A stretch of 64,000 bases of DNA from Geoalkalibacter subterraneus. GTDB taxonomy: Bacteria > Desulfobacterota > Desulfuromonadia > Desulfuromonadales > Geoalkalibacteraceae. Within the stretch, counting starts at the first letter, position 1. Each line of letters begins with the position of its first letter. The stretch is taken from assembly GCF_000827125.1 (NCBI RefSeq), contig NZ_CP010311.1, positions 682,001 to 746,000 on the forward strand, written 5' to 3'. The position numbers and the translations under genes were made by a program. This document shows positions 9,244 to 18,683 of the stretch, in pieces. Below the pieces are notes generated by a model. That model did no database searches. It was not told where the DNA came from and saw only the letters and a program-made list of their open reading frames with translations.

Positions 9244-9702
9244 TCAGGACAGGTTCCGGAAATAGAGAAGAAGATGTAGGACAAATGCGGCATAAATCCC
9301 CGCCGCCACGTCATCGAGCACCACTCCGACTCCGTTTTTCATGCGGCGATCGAACCAGGACGCCGGCCAAATCTTTGCAATATCGAAAAAACGGAACAGA
9401 AAAAAACCGGCAATTGCCGCAGTCCAGGAAAAGGGTACAAAGACTACTGCCACAAGATAACCGACAAGTTCATCGATGACAATGCGGCGATCGTCGATGA
9501 CGCCGAAAATACGCCCTGCATGGGTTGCCGTCCAGCAGGCCAGCGCCAGCAGCGCCAGCCAGGTCAGCAGGTAAAGGGGCGTGGACAGGCGCGAGAGCAG
9601 GGCATAAACGGGAATCCCGGCCAGGGTGCCGATGGTGCCCGGCGCGCGGGGAAAATAACCGAGGCCGCCATTGGTTGCCAGCAGCAGAATGAAACGTTTC
9701 AT
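9244..9702 (-). CDS. pgpA: Phosphatidylglycerophosphatase A
   Basis: 152 residues with the PgpA pattern: GGLGYFPRAPGTIGTLAG at the N-terminus, the acidic IVIDELVGY segment, FFLFRFFDIAKIWPASW and a final DDVAAGIYA motif. PgpA dephosphorylates phosphatidylglycerol phosphate to phosphatidylglycerol in the inner membrane, and several hydrophobic helices are visible. The start overlaps the larC stop by 4 bp, indicating translational coupling, and cinA follows after about 50 bp. Confidence 0.95.
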   Translation of the reverse strand: MKRFILLLATNGGLGYFPRAPGTIGTLAGIPVYALLSRLSTPLYLLTWLALLALACWTATHAGRIFGVIDDRRIVIDELVGYLVAVVFVPFSWTAAIAGFFLFRFFDIAKIWPASWFDRRMKNGVGVVLDDVAAGIYAAFVLHLLLYFRNLS

Positions 9703-10907
9703 TGAACCTCTCCTGAAGTGGCCCCTTGGTCCCTTTCAGCTGAAAAAAGGCCGTCCGCGGCACGCTCCACCAGCCGATAGATTTCGGGCAGCGGGCGACC
9801 GGTGGATTGCGACAGCGTCCGACAGCTTTCAAACTCTGGAGTGATGCGCAGCAGTTTCCTGCCGTCTCGTAGCAGCTTGACCTGCGCCGGACCCAGCTCG
9901 GTGTCGATCGTGCGGGACTCGCGCGCCAGGGTGAAGCGGTCCCAGAACTGCCGGCGAACCCCCGCGGCGCTGCTTTCATGCAGCAATCGGCGGGCGCACT
10001 CTGCGCCCTGTCCCAGCGGGGCCAGGACGGTGACCCTGATGCCGGGGCGGTTTTTTTTCATCTGCAACGGGGAATAGGCGACATCGAGGGCGCCCTGGTG
10101 CAGAAGATCTTCCATCAGTGCGCCGAGCCATTCGGGGTTGACGTCATCAAGGTGCGTTTCCAGAACCTCAACGCGCTGTGCAGTCCTTTCACTGTTGAGT
10201 TCTCCGAGGAAACCGCGCAGCAGGTTGGGGCGATCGGGGAGGTCGCGGCCGCCGACGCCATACCCGGTGCGCGACAGGGTCATACCCGGCAGCGGGGAAA
10301 AGGTGGCCATTTCCACGGCAATCGCGGCTCCGGTCGGCGTTACCAGTTCCTGTCCGGCGTCATCGTAGGTGACCGGGCTTCCGGCCAGAATCTCGGCGGT
10401 CGCCGGTGCCGGCAGGGGCAGGTTGCCGTGAGCGCACCTGATGAAACCGCGGGTCAGGGGCAGGGGGGCGCACAGCACTTCCGGCTCCCCCAGCAGGTGC
10501 CAGCCCAGTGCGGCGCCGACCACATCGAGGATGGAATCCACCGCGCCCACTTCATGAAAGTGAACTTTGTCGAGTGTTGTATCGTGGATATGGGCCTCGG
10601 CGTGCCCGATGCGCAGGAAAATGCGCCGTGCCAGCTCTTTTGCTGCGTGGGGCAGGTCGGCCGCGGCCAGCATGGCGTCGATGTCGTGCCAGCTGCGGTG
10701 GGGCTGGGCGGCCGTAGTACGGATCAGGCAGCGGCTGCCGGCGATCCCTGAACGGCTCTCCTTTGTCCACTCGATTTCGTAGTCTGCTAGCGACAGTTTT
10801 TTCAGGAGGCTTTTGAGTTCCTGTTCATCGACGCCGAGATCGACCATGAGGCCCAGCGTCATGTCACCGGAGATGCCGCTGAAGGTGTCGAGAAACAGCG
10901 TCTTCAT
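9699..10907 (-). CDS. larC: Nickel-pincer cofactor synthesis protein LarC
   Basis: 402 residues, beginning MKTLFLDTFSGISGDM as LarC/UPF0272 proteins do, with VHFHEVGAVDSILDV, AELVTPTGAA-like (ELVTPTGAAI) and ETHLDDVNPEWLG motifs. LarC inserts nickel into the pyridinium bis-thiocarboxylate precursor to complete the cofactor of lactate racemase-type enzymes. Here it is one uninterrupted frame, unlike the frameshifted larC1/larC2 of Lactobacillus plantarum. It overlaps larB by 4 bp. LarE and any LarA client are not in the window. Confidence 0.93.
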   Translation of the reverse strand: MKTLFLDTFSGISGDMTLGLMVDLGVDEQELKSLLKKLSLADYEIEWTKESRSGIAGSRCLIRTTAAQPHRSWHDIDAMLAAADLPHAAKELARRIFLRIGHAEAHIHDTTLDKVHFHEVGAVDSILDVVGAALGWHLLGEPEVLCAPLPLTRGFIRCAHGNLPLPAPATAEILAGSPVTYDDAGQELVTPTGAAIAVEMATFSPLPGMTLSRTGYGVGGRDLPDRPNLLRGFLGELNSERTAQRVEVLETHLDDVNPEWLGALMEDLLHQGALDVAYSPLQMKKNRPGIRVTVLAPLGQGAECARRLLHESSAAGVRRQFWDRFTLARESRTIDTELGPAQVKLLRDGRKLLRITPEFESCRTLSQSTGRPLPEIYRLVERAADGLFSAERDQGATSGEVQ

Positions 10908-11662
10908 GAATTCTCCTGCAGGTTGATGCGATGGGCGGCGAATGCGGCGCCGAAGCCGTTGTCGATATTGACCACCGTCAGGCCGGATGCGCAGGAATTG
11001 AGCATGCCGAGCAGAGCGGCGATGCCGTTGAAGGCGGCGCCGTAGCCGATGGAGGTGGGTACGGCGATGACCGGTGCTGACACCAGCCCCCCGACCACGG
11101 AAGGGAGCGCGCCCTCCATCCCCGCCACCACGATCACCACCGCGGCGCGTTGCAGGCTTTCGGTGCGGGCCAGCAGGCGGTGCAGTCCGGCGACGCCCAC
11201 GTCGACGATTTCTTCAACCTGGTGCCCCAGCATTCGCGCGGTAACGGTGGCTTCGCGCGCGACCGGCAGGTCGGAGGTGCCGGCAGCGACAATGGCGATG
11301 CTGCCGCGCCCGCGGGGGACGATGGGGGACTGCAGCAGGGTAAAAGTGCGTCCGTCGGTATCGTATTCGCCCGCCGGGAACAGGGCCAGAAGGTCTTCCG
11401 CTTTTTCGCTGTTCAGGCGGGTCACCAGGATGTTGCTGTCGCGCTGCTGCATGCGGGTGACGATATTGATCAGCTGGGAAACGGATTTCCCTTCGCCGAA
11501 GATGACTTCAGCGGCACCCTGGCGCAGGCTGCGGTGATGATCGATCATGGCGATGCCGATATCCTCGAAGGGAAGGTGTTTCAGGCGCTCGATGCTTTGC
11601 TCGACGCTGAGGCGGCCGTCACGCAGATCGGTGAGCATTTCTTTGAGTTTATCTGGATTCAT
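10904..11662 (-). CDS. larB: Nickel-pincer cofactor synthesis protein LarB
   Basis: 252 residues of the PurE-like LarB family: SDLPVAREATVTARMLG, VVAGMEGALPSVVGGLV, AVPTSIGYGA and a C-terminal NIDNGFGAAFAA. LarB carboxylates and hydrolyses nicotinic acid adenine dinucleotide to start pincer-cofactor synthesis. It overlaps the upstream wHTH gene by 14 bp and larC by 4 bp, so the three are very likely one transcript. Confidence 0.93.
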   Translation of the reverse strand: MNPDKLKEMLTDLRDGRLSVEQSIERLKHLPFEDIGIAMIDHHRSLRQGAAEVIFGEGKSVSQLINIVTRMQQRDSNILVTRLNSEKAEDLLALFPAGEYDTDGRTFTLLQSPIVPRGRGSIAIVAAGTSDLPVAREATVTARMLGHQVEEIVDVGVAGLHRLLARTESLQRAAVVIVVAGMEGALPSVVGGLVSAPVIAVPTSIGYGAAFNGIAALLGMLNSCASGLTVVNIDNGFGAAFAAHRINLQENS

Positions 11663-12737
11663 GGGTGGCGTCCTGAGATCGATGTGTTGAGCGTGGTGAC
11701 AAGTGGCGCGCCAGGTAGCGCTGATAAATCTGCTGCGCCAACTCGTCGGCGTGGTTGCCGCCGCCGGTGGTTTCGGCGTGGAGCAGAAGCGGATCGGCCA
11801 GCGTCAGGCGCGCATTTTTTGGATCTTTGCCCAGTCGCGGATCAAGGGCCCGCAGCAGGGAAATGTTGCCGTCGGCATCCGGCACCAGGCGCAGGCGCAG
11901 CATCAGGGCGAGCGGATCGTCCTGAATGTGCAAGGTCGCCCGCTGAGGACGTGTGCCCTGCAGCACCAGCGCCGCTCCAAGTTCACCGCCGACCTGCAGT
12001 TGCCCCTGCAGTCCCTGTTTGACGATCAGGTCGGGCAGCGCGGTGAGCGCCAGGTCTGCGGCGGGGCGGCAGATGTCAAGCAGCAGTTTGGGGCGCAGCC
12101 GCTCGAGATAGCCGATCTCCCAGCGGTGGAAAAGCTCGGTGCGGTTGCACAGGTGCAGCCGTCCGTTGTCGTCGGGCTGGGCGAAGCCGCGCTGCTGAAG
12201 CTCTTTCAGTACCGGCCCAACGGCGCCGAGGGCGAGACCGGCCTCGTTGCTCAGGCGCCGGTAGGTCCAGTTAAGGGCCTCGGGCTTTCGCAGCAGCAGG
12301 TGGATCAGGCGCAGTCCGGTCGGCTGAAAGCCGCGCCCTGCCTTGGGGGTGCGGGAGGCTTTTTTGCGACCGCTGATTTCAACCAGCAGGCCGGGCTGGC
12401 GCAAAAAAGCGTTGCCGGCGGTGTCGATGTATTCGATCCCTTCCTGACGCAGGGTCTCGCCACAGCCGGCAGAGACGTAGTCCGTCATGACCATCTGAGG
12501 AATCGACGGCGGATCAAGCCGGTGACGATGAACGATCAGTTCGGCTGTCTGTGGCGTCATGCGGGTCACCGCAACGACCCGGTAGCGGCAGCAGCCCCAG
12601 GGGCCGTGCATCTCGAGCGTGCCGCCGGCTTCAGGTTCCGGCGCGGGAATGAACTCCGGCCGGCAGTCCGGCAGGGCATGCAGGGAGGCCAGGCACAGGT
12701 CGAGAACCTGTCGTTCACGTGCTGTCGATTGAGCCAT
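11649..12737 (-). CDS. AbiEi-like winged-helix / nucleotidyltransferase-fold protein
   Basis: 362 residues resembling the COG4861-type proteins annotated as type IV toxin-antitoxin AbiEi-family antitoxins. An N-terminal endonuclease- or NTase-like region contains GIEYIDTAGNAFL and LLVEISGRKK. It is followed by a winged-helix segment (RLIHLLLRKPEALNWTYRRLSNEAGLALGAVGPVLKEL) and a C-terminal region with GGELGAALV. No AbiEii partner is adjacent; instead the gene overlaps larB. It may be a regulator rather than an antitoxin. A GGAGG site lies about 11 nt before the ATG. Confidence 0.55.
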   Translation of the reverse strand: MAQSTARERQVLDLCLASLHALPDCRPEFIPAPEPEAGGTLEMHGPWGCCRYRVVAVTRMTPQTAELIVHRHRLDPPSIPQMVMTDYVSAGCGETLRQEGIEYIDTAGNAFLRQPGLLVEISGRKKASRTPKAGRGFQPTGLRLIHLLLRKPEALNWTYRRLSNEAGLALGAVGPVLKELQQRGFAQPDDNGRLHLCNRTELFHRWEIGYLERLRPKLLLDICRPAADLALTALPDLIVKQGLQGQLQVGGELGAALVLQGTRPQRATLHIQDDPLALMLRLRLVPDADGNISLLRALDPRLGKDPKNARLTLADPLLLHAETTGGGNHADELAQQIYQRYLARHLSPRSTHRSQDATHESR

Positions 12738-12791
12738 GGCTGTGAATTGACCTCCTTCTGATGCAGGCCGCGCAGCAGCAAAGACTTTTTC

Positions 12792-15083
12792 TTACTGCGG
12801 TTCGATGCGGTTGATGAAGACTTCGCGCGGCTTGCTGGTGCCGTCCGACGGCCCGACGATCCCTTCCTGCTCCATCTTTTCGATCATGCGTGCGGCGCGG
12901 TTGTAGCCGACCCGCAGGCGGCGCTGCAGCATGGAGATAGAGGCCTGCCGGGTGTCGGCCACCAGCGCGAGGGCTTCGTCCCACTTTTCGTCCTCTTCCT
13001 CGTCGTCGCTGCCGCCGCTCCCTTCACCGCCGGCGGGTGTTTCCAGAATCGATTTGTCGTATTCAGGCTCGCCCTGTTTCTTGAGAAATTCGACGACGCG
13101 CTGCACTTCCATCTCGCTGACAAAGGCGCCATGCACCCTCTGCAGGGCGCCGGTGCCGGGCGGAAGAAAGAGCATATCGCCCATGCCCAGCAGGGTTTCA
13201 GCCCCCATGGAGTCGAGGATGGTGCGCGAGTCGGTGCGCGAGAAGACCTTGAACGAGATCCGGGTCGGGAAGTTGGCCTTGATCAGGCCGGTGATGACGT
13301 CGACGGACGGCCGCTGGGTGGCCAGAATCAGGTGGATGCCGGCGGCGCGGGCCATCTGTGCCAGGCGCGCGATGGCTTCTTCGATCTCGCGCCCCGCCAC
13401 CATCATCAGGTCGGCCAGCTCGTCGACGATAACCACGATGTAGGGCAGGTGACCGTGTTCGAGTTCTTCGCCCTCGACCGGTTCGACCTCCGGCAGATCA
13501 TCCTCCATCATATCGACGGCTTCGTCCTCGCCGTTGGCCTGGTTTTTCCGCTCGGCGAGTTCCTTCTCCTCGCGGGCCAGCTTCTTGTTGTAGCCGTCGA
13601 TATTGCGCACCCCTTTGTCGGCCATCAGCCGATAGCGCCGTTCCATCTCGCGGACCGCCCAGTTGAGGGCGAGGGCGGCCTTCTTGGGATTGGTCACCAC
13701 CGGCAGCAGCAGATGGGGGATCCCCTCGTAGATGGAGAGTTCGAGCATTTTGGGGTCGACCATGATGATGCGCACGTCTTCCGGGGTGGCGCGGTAGAGC
13801 AGGGAGAGCACCATGGTGTTGATGGAGACCGACTTGCCGCTGCCGGTGGAGCCGGCCACCAGCAAGTGGGGCATTTTCGCCAGATCGGAGACCACCGTGC
13901 CGCCGAAAATGTCCTTGCCCAAGGCCATGGGCAGACGCCCGCCCGCTTTCTGGAAGACGTCCGACTCGAAAATGTCCTTGAGCCATACTGTTTCACGCTC
14001 GCGGTTGGGGATCTCGATTCCCACTACGCCGCGGCCGGGAATAGGGGCGACGATGCGGATCGACATGGCACGCAGCGCCATGGAGAGATCGTCGGAGAGC
14101 CCTGCGATCTTGTTGACCTTGACGCCTGGGGCCGGCGCGAACTCGTACATGGTGACCACCGGTCCAGGCTTGACTTCCGCAACTTCCCCCTCGACGCCGA
14201 AATCTTTGAGCTTGTTCTCCAGCAGGCGGGCGTTGGCCATCAGCGATTCGCGATCAACCTCGGGAGGAGGGCCGCCGTCGTGATCGAGCAACGACAGGGA
14301 TGGGCGATGATAGGTCCCGGAAGGTTCCAGAAATTCAAAATGTTCCTGCAGGTCGGGATCGTCTTTTTTCTTCTTTTTTTTCTTTTTCGAAGAATAGTTC
14401 GCCGATGACTGCGGGTGCGGTACGGGCTGGGCGATGACAGGACCCTTCTCGAGTCGCTCCCCCTTCTCTTTGGCTTTCTGCTGCCTGCGCACAGCGCGTC
14501 GATCGCGGCGCTGTTCGATTCCACGCCCGAGCCGGTCAAGACGGTCGGAGAGAAAAAGGACCAGGGAAAAACGCGTGGAAAGCATCAGGGAGACGAGGAA
14601 GAAAACGCCCAGCACAATAGCGGTGCCGGTGATGTTGAGCAGGCTTGACAGGGAGTAGACCAGTATCCGGCCCGCGGCCCCGCCCGCCTCATCGAGGGTC
14701 GACCCGAACAGGGGGATCTCCTTGAAGCGCAGCGCCAGCAGCCCGGCCAGCGACAGCAGTAGGGCGAAAAAGGCCAGGGTGCGCTGCAGGCGAAACCGCA
14801 CCTCGCGCATGCGCAGCAGACGCCAGGCCACCAGGAAGCAGGCGAGGGGCAGCAGCAGGGCGGGCAGCCCCAAGGTCTGGAACAGGATATCTGCAAGGTA
14901 GGCGCCGACCACCCCGCCGAGATTGCTGATCTCATCGGGCCTGATGCTGGTGTTCCAGGAAGGGTCGCCCTGATTAAAAGACACCAGGCAGAGCAGCAGA
15001 AAAAGACCGAGAGCCAGCCAGATCAGGCCCGCTATCTCTTTGCGCAGGGTCACGCGGCGGGTTTTCGAAGTTTCGTCACTCAT
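12792..15083 (-). CDS. ftsK: DNA translocase FtsK/SpoIIIE
   Basis: 763 residues. Four hydrophobic segments occupy roughly the first 190 residues, then a charged linker with an eight-lysine run, then the RecA-like motor with Walker A AGSTGSGKSVSIN and Walker B IVVIVDELADLMM. The protein ends in the winged-helix gamma domain (SMLQRRLRVGYNRAARMIEKME) that reads KOPS-type sequences. FtsK moves chromosome termini through the closing septum and activates dif recombination. The lysine run is coded by A-rich DNA in an otherwise GC-rich gene and is prone to slippage. Confidence 0.96.
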   Translation of the reverse strand: MSDETSKTRRVTLRKEIAGLIWLALGLFLLLCLVSFNQGDPSWNTSIRPDEISNLGGVVGAYLADILFQTLGLPALLLPLACFLVAWRLLRMREVRFRLQRTLAFFALLLSLAGLLALRFKEIPLFGSTLDEAGGAAGRILVYSLSSLLNITGTAIVLGVFFLVSLMLSTRFSLVLFLSDRLDRLGRGIEQRRDRRAVRRQQKAKEKGERLEKGPVIAQPVPHPQSSANYSSKKKKKKKKDDPDLQEHFEFLEPSGTYHRPSLSLLDHDGGPPPEVDRESLMANARLLENKLKDFGVEGEVAEVKPGPVVTMYEFAPAPGVKVNKIAGLSDDLSMALRAMSIRIVAPIPGRGVVGIEIPNRERETVWLKDIFESDVFQKAGGRLPMALGKDIFGGTVVSDLAKMPHLLVAGSTGSGKSVSINTMVLSLLYRATPEDVRIIMVDPKMLELSIYEGIPHLLLPVVTNPKKAALALNWAVREMERRYRLMADKGVRNIDGYNKKLAREEKELAERKNQANGEDEAVDMMEDDLPEVEPVEGEELEHGHLPYIVVIVDELADLMMVAGREIEEAIARLAQMARAAGIHLILATQRPSVDVITGLIKANFPTRISFKVFSRTDSRTILDSMGAETLLGMGDMLFLPPGTGALQRVHGAFVSEMEVQRVVEFLKKQGEPEYDKSILETPAGGEGSGGSDDEEEDEKWDEALALVADTRQASISMLQRRLRVGYNRAARMIEKMEQEGIVGPSDGTSKPREVFINRIEPQ

Positions 15084-15098
15084 CCCTTATCCATCAAT

Positions 15099-15890
15099 TC
15101 AGAGTGAATAGTTGAGGAAAAAAGCGCCTGCGAGCCAACAGTAAATAGCAAAAGTATACAATCGGCGGCGGCGGATGATCGCCAGAAGAAAGCGAATTGA
15201 AAAATAACCCGCAACAAATGCAGCGGCAGTGCCTGCAAGGTACAGGGGCATCTGGTCAGTGGCCACATGGCGGATATCTCCCAGCGACAGGATGGCGGCA
15301 CCGAATACAGCCGGCAGCGCCAGCAGAAACGAAAAGCGCGCTGCAGTCTCTCCGTCCACCCCCTTGATCAACAGGCTGGCGATGGTGGAGCCGGAGCGGG
15401 AGATGCCGGGGATGATCGCCATGGCCTGCGCGGTGCCGGCCACCAGGGCATCAGCAATCGTCAACTGGCTCTCCTTGCGGGTGCCGCGACGAAACCGTTC
15501 GGAGATGAACAAAAGAGTGCCGGTCACCAGCAGCATGGAGGAAACCACGGTCAGGTTATCAAACAGATCTTGAAAGAAATCCTTGAACGTGAGGCCGATG
15601 ATGGCCGTTGGGATCGAACCGACCACCAGCAGGAGCAGGATTTTGCGATGCACGCCTGAATCTCCGCTGCGCCGGAATGGGGATTGAGCCAACATCCTGA
15701 TGTCAGTCCAGAAGTAGAGAATGACCGCGATCATGGTGCCGACATGCAGCATGATGTCGAACAAGACGCCGGGCTGCTCAAAACCGGGCAGGAAATGCTG
15801 GGCGATGGCCAGGTGTCCTGATGATGAAACAGGCAGAAATTCGGTGAGCCCCTGCAGGGTTCCAAGGAAAAGGGCTTGAAGCAGTGTCAT
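15099..15890 (-). CDS. uppP: Undecaprenyl-diphosphatase
   Basis: 263 residues, polytopic, with the two signature motifs of the BacA/UppP family: LTEFLPVSSSGHL near the N-terminus and PGISRSGSTIAS near the middle. It regenerates undecaprenyl phosphate for peptidoglycan and envelope glycan synthesis and confers basal bacitracin resistance. It lies 15 bp upstream of ftsK, in the same direction. Confidence 0.96.
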   Translation of the reverse strand: MTLLQALFLGTLQGLTEFLPVSSSGHLAIAQHFLPGFEQPGVLFDIMLHVGTMIAVILYFWTDIRMLAQSPFRRSGDSGVHRKILLLLVVGSIPTAIIGLTFKDFFQDLFDNLTVVSSMLLVTGTLLFISERFRRGTRKESQLTIADALVAGTAQAMAIIPGISRSGSTIASLLIKGVDGETAARFSFLLALPAVFGAAILSLGDIRHVATDQMPLYLAGTAAAFVAGYFSIRFLLAIIRRRRLYTFAIYCWLAGAFFLNYSL

Positions 15891-15945
15891 GTGGTTTGTC
15901 CCTGAAATGAGTCATTTAAAGGTGAATAGGTTGTGAACAGGATCG

Positions 15946-17628
15946 TCAAAGCTCCATGATGATCGGCACGATCAGCGGCCGTCGCTGGATGGTACGGTTA
16001 AAGAAGCGTCGCAGGGCCTTGCGCACTTCAACCCGCAGCTCTTCCCAGTCAGAGATGGCTTCCAGGCTGTGTTCCGTCAAGACCTCGCGCACGGCGGCGG
16101 CCGCCTGTTCAAGATAGTCGCGGCTGTCCTCCTCGGGAACGAATCCGCGTGTCAGCAGTTCGGGGCCGTAGACGATTTCTCCGCTCCTGCTGTTGACACC
16201 GAGCACTGCCGTGACCATGCCGTGATTGGCGAGATGACGTCGGTCGCGCAATTCAAGCGCTCCGACGTCGCCGATACCTTTGCCGTCCACCAGCACGCGC
16301 CCCGTTTCAACCTCATCGTCAAGGCGGACCCCCTCCCGGCTCAGAACAAGCGGCATGCCGTTGCCCATCACGAAGGCTTCGTTGACGCCCAGCCCCATCG
16401 TGCGAGCCAACTGGGCGTGCTTGACCAGGTGGCGGTACTCTCCATGGATCGGCACAAAGTGCCGTGGGCGGGTCAGCGCCAGCATGGTTTTGAGTTCATC
16501 CTGGGCGGCGTGTCCGGAGACGTGGATTTCGCTGGTCGTTTCATAGACCACCTCCGCGCCCCGACGGTAAAGGTTGTTGATCAGATTGGCAATGGCCTTT
16601 TCGTTGCCGGGGATAAACTTGGAGGACAGAATGACCGTGTCGCCATGTTCGAGCACGATCTGCTTGTGGTCGTTGTGCGAGATGCGCACCAGGGCGGACA
16701 GCGGTTCCCCCTGACTGCCGGTGGTGATGATGGCCACCTTTTCGCGATCGAGGTTTCGCAGATCCCGCAGCTCGCACAGGGCATCGTCGGGAACCTGAAG
16801 ATAGCCGAGTTGCCGGGCCACTGCGCAGTTCTGCTCCATGCTGCGGCCATGCAGGATGATGGAGCGGCCGCAGGCTCGCGCGGAGTCCATGGCCTGCTGG
16901 ATGCGGTGAATGTTGCTGCTGAAGGTTGAAACGAGAACCAGCCCTTTGCAGCGCGGCATGATTTCGTTGAACGCTTCTCCGACAACCTGCTCAGAAAGGG
17001 TGGTGCCGGCACGCTCCACATTGGTGGAGTCGGACAGCAGCAGGTCGACTCCCTCGTCCCCCAGGGCCGCCAGGCGGGAGAGGTCGGTGCGTTCGCCGTC
17101 GACCGGAGTGTTGTCGATTTTGAAATCGCCGGTATGCACGATGAGTCCCGCCGGTGAACGGATCGCCAGTCCGGCGCCGTCGACGATGGAATGGGCGGCG
17201 CGGAAGAATTCGACCTCGAAGGTGCCCAGGCGCACTGTTTCGCGCATTCTGACCGGGTGCAGATGGGCGCTGTCGATCAGATCATGCTCGCGCAGCTTGT
17301 TGCGAACCAGCCCGAGTGTCAGACCGCTGCCGTAAATGGGGGGAAATCCCAGTGCGGGCAGCAGATAGGGGATGGCGCCGATATGATCCTCGTGGCCATG
17401 GGTCAGCACCAGTGCGCGGATGCGGTCGACCTTGTCCGCAATGGCGCTGATATCGGGAAGCACCAGGTCGATGCCCAGCATGTAGCTCTCAGGGAACATG
17501 AGCCCGCAGTCGACCAGCAGCAGGTCTTCACCGCATTCAAGCACCATCATGTTCATGCCGATTTCGCCCAGGCCTCCCAGGGCGAACCAGCGCACCTCAT
17601 CTGTTGGCAAATGTTTGTTTTCCATCAT
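15946..17628 (-). CDS. rnj: Ribonuclease J
   Basis: 560 residues with the metallo-beta-lactamase/beta-CASP layout: THGHEDHIGAIPYLL metal motif, HTGDFKID, LLSDSTNVERAG, TTGSQGEP and HVSGHAAQDEL, then the RNase J C-terminal domain. It acts as a 5'-3' exo- and endoribonuclease in RNA decay and maturation. It overlaps plsC by 4 bp. An alternative beta-CASP hydrolase is unlikely, given full-length similarity and the C-terminal domain. Confidence 0.94.
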   Translation of the reverse strand: MMENKHLPTDEVRWFALGGLGEIGMNMMVLECGEDLLLVDCGLMFPESYMLGIDLVLPDISAIADKVDRIRALVLTHGHEDHIGAIPYLLPALGFPPIYGSGLTLGLVRNKLREHDLIDSAHLHPVRMRETVRLGTFEVEFFRAAHSIVDGAGLAIRSPAGLIVHTGDFKIDNTPVDGERTDLSRLAALGDEGVDLLLSDSTNVERAGTTLSEQVVGEAFNEIMPRCKGLVLVSTFSSNIHRIQQAMDSARACGRSIILHGRSMEQNCAVARQLGYLQVPDDALCELRDLRNLDREKVAIITTGSQGEPLSALVRISHNDHKQIVLEHGDTVILSSKFIPGNEKAIANLINNLYRRGAEVVYETTSEIHVSGHAAQDELKTMLALTRPRHFVPIHGEYRHLVKHAQLARTMGLGVNEAFVMGNGMPLVLSREGVRLDDEVETGRVLVDGKGIGDVGALELRDRRHLANHGMVTAVLGVNSRSGEIVYGPELLTRGFVPEEDSRDYLEQAAAAVREVLTEHSLEAISDWEELRVEVRKALRRFFNRTIQRRPLIVPIIMEL

Positions 17629-18374
17629 AGTGCACCTTTCTTGGAGGCCAGAGCGCCGACGAGATTAAGGCGCACCTTTTCCATGAGGTGTCCCCTGTCC
17701 TTGTCCGTCAATCCACGGGTGGACAGAGCTGGGAGAAACTGCACCTCGATCACCCCTGGATGGATGCGCATCCGGTGTTTGGACAATACGGCCGCGCTGC
17801 CGCGGATGGCGACCGGTATGATTGGAACCTGGGCGTGAACTGCGGTCATGAATCCCCCCTTTTTGAACGGCAGCAGCCGGCCGTCCGGCGAACGGGTCCC
17901 TTCAGGAAAAATCGTGAAGGATTCGCCGTCGCGCAATCGTTCTGCCGCCTGATTGAGGCTGGCGACGGCCTTTTCCCGGTGGCGGCGGTCAATGCAAACG
18001 GTTCCCGCCGCCCGCAGGGCCGTTGCAAAAAAAGGAATGCGAAACAGCTCCTTTTTGGCGACCCAGCGAAAGGGGTGGTCGATGCAGGTCATCAAAGCGG
18101 GGATATCGAAAAGACCGGTATGGTTGGGCATGTAAATCACAGCGCCCTCAGGGGAGGCTTCCGGGCATGTCCGGCAGATGACCTTGACTCCGGCCAGACG
18201 CAGGCAGCCCCGCGAATAGATCTGTCCGCACCGAAAGATGGCATCCGGCCCCCGAAACGAAAAAATAAAAGACGCTGCCAACATCAGCAGGGTCCACCAC
18301 GGAAATATCAAAAAGAAAAAAAGTGTGCGCACCATGCCAGGATATTCCGGGAGTTTTGATGATACGTAAATCAT
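17625..18374 (-). CDS. plsC: 1-acyl-sn-glycerol-3-phosphate acyltransferase
   Basis: 249 residues with an N-terminal membrane helix (MVRTLFFFLIFPWWTLLML) and the four PlsC blocks, including MPNHTGLFDIP (the NHxxxxD catalytic site) and FPEGTRSPDG. It acylates lysophosphatidic acid in phospholipid synthesis. The ATG at 18374 is preferred because AAGGTG stands just before it; upstream TTG and downstream ATG starts are also possible. The family includes acyltransferases with other acceptors, so substrate identity is inferred. Confidence 0.88.
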   Translation of the reverse strand: MIYVSSKLPEYPGMVRTLFFFLIFPWWTLLMLAASFIFSFRGPDAIFRCGQIYSRGCLRLAGVKVICRTCPEASPEGAVIYMPNHTGLFDIPALMTCIDHPFRWVAKKELFRIPFFATALRAAGTVCIDRRHREKAVASLNQAAERLRDGESFTIFPEGTRSPDGRLLPFKKGGFMTAVHAQVPIIPVAIRGSAAVLSKHRMRIHPGVIEVQFLPALSTRGLTDKDRGHLMEKVRLNLVGALASKKGAL

Positions 18375-18398
18375 CGACACCTTGGTGCCTCTGGTCAA

Positions 18399-18683
18399 AA
18401 GATCAGTTTAGAAGAGTTGCCGCAGGCAGTCAAACCATTTTCAGATTGAGGATTTAGCCTATCTTGTCGGTGTTTTTTAAAAGCATCTGAGTGGTCGGCA
18501 AGGCAATCGCTTTGCGTAAAGGGGGCGGCTGTTGCTGTATCTGCGGTTGGTTAAGTGCTGAATTGTTTTTTCAGCAGCGCGTTGCCGGCCTGGAAGTGTC
18601 ATGGTCGATGAGTGGTTTAATAAATGTTCTGTCGGGATTATGTGCTGGAAAACGAGAGGCAAATCATTTATCATCAAAAACTG
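18399..18683. other. Non-coding stretch between plsC and the putative RNA
   Basis: About 285 bp of mixed composition separating divergent plsC and ssb transcription. I see no convincing gene here. It should hold the promoters for plsC and for the downstream structured RNA or ssb, but no strong -35/-10 pair stands out. Confidence 0.5.

Noticed and set aside
13131-14408. 425-codon plus-strand frame opposite ftsK, and similar long frames opposite other GC-rich genes
   Set aside because: These are antisense shadows with low-complexity His/Gly/Gln-rich translations, no domains and no start signals.
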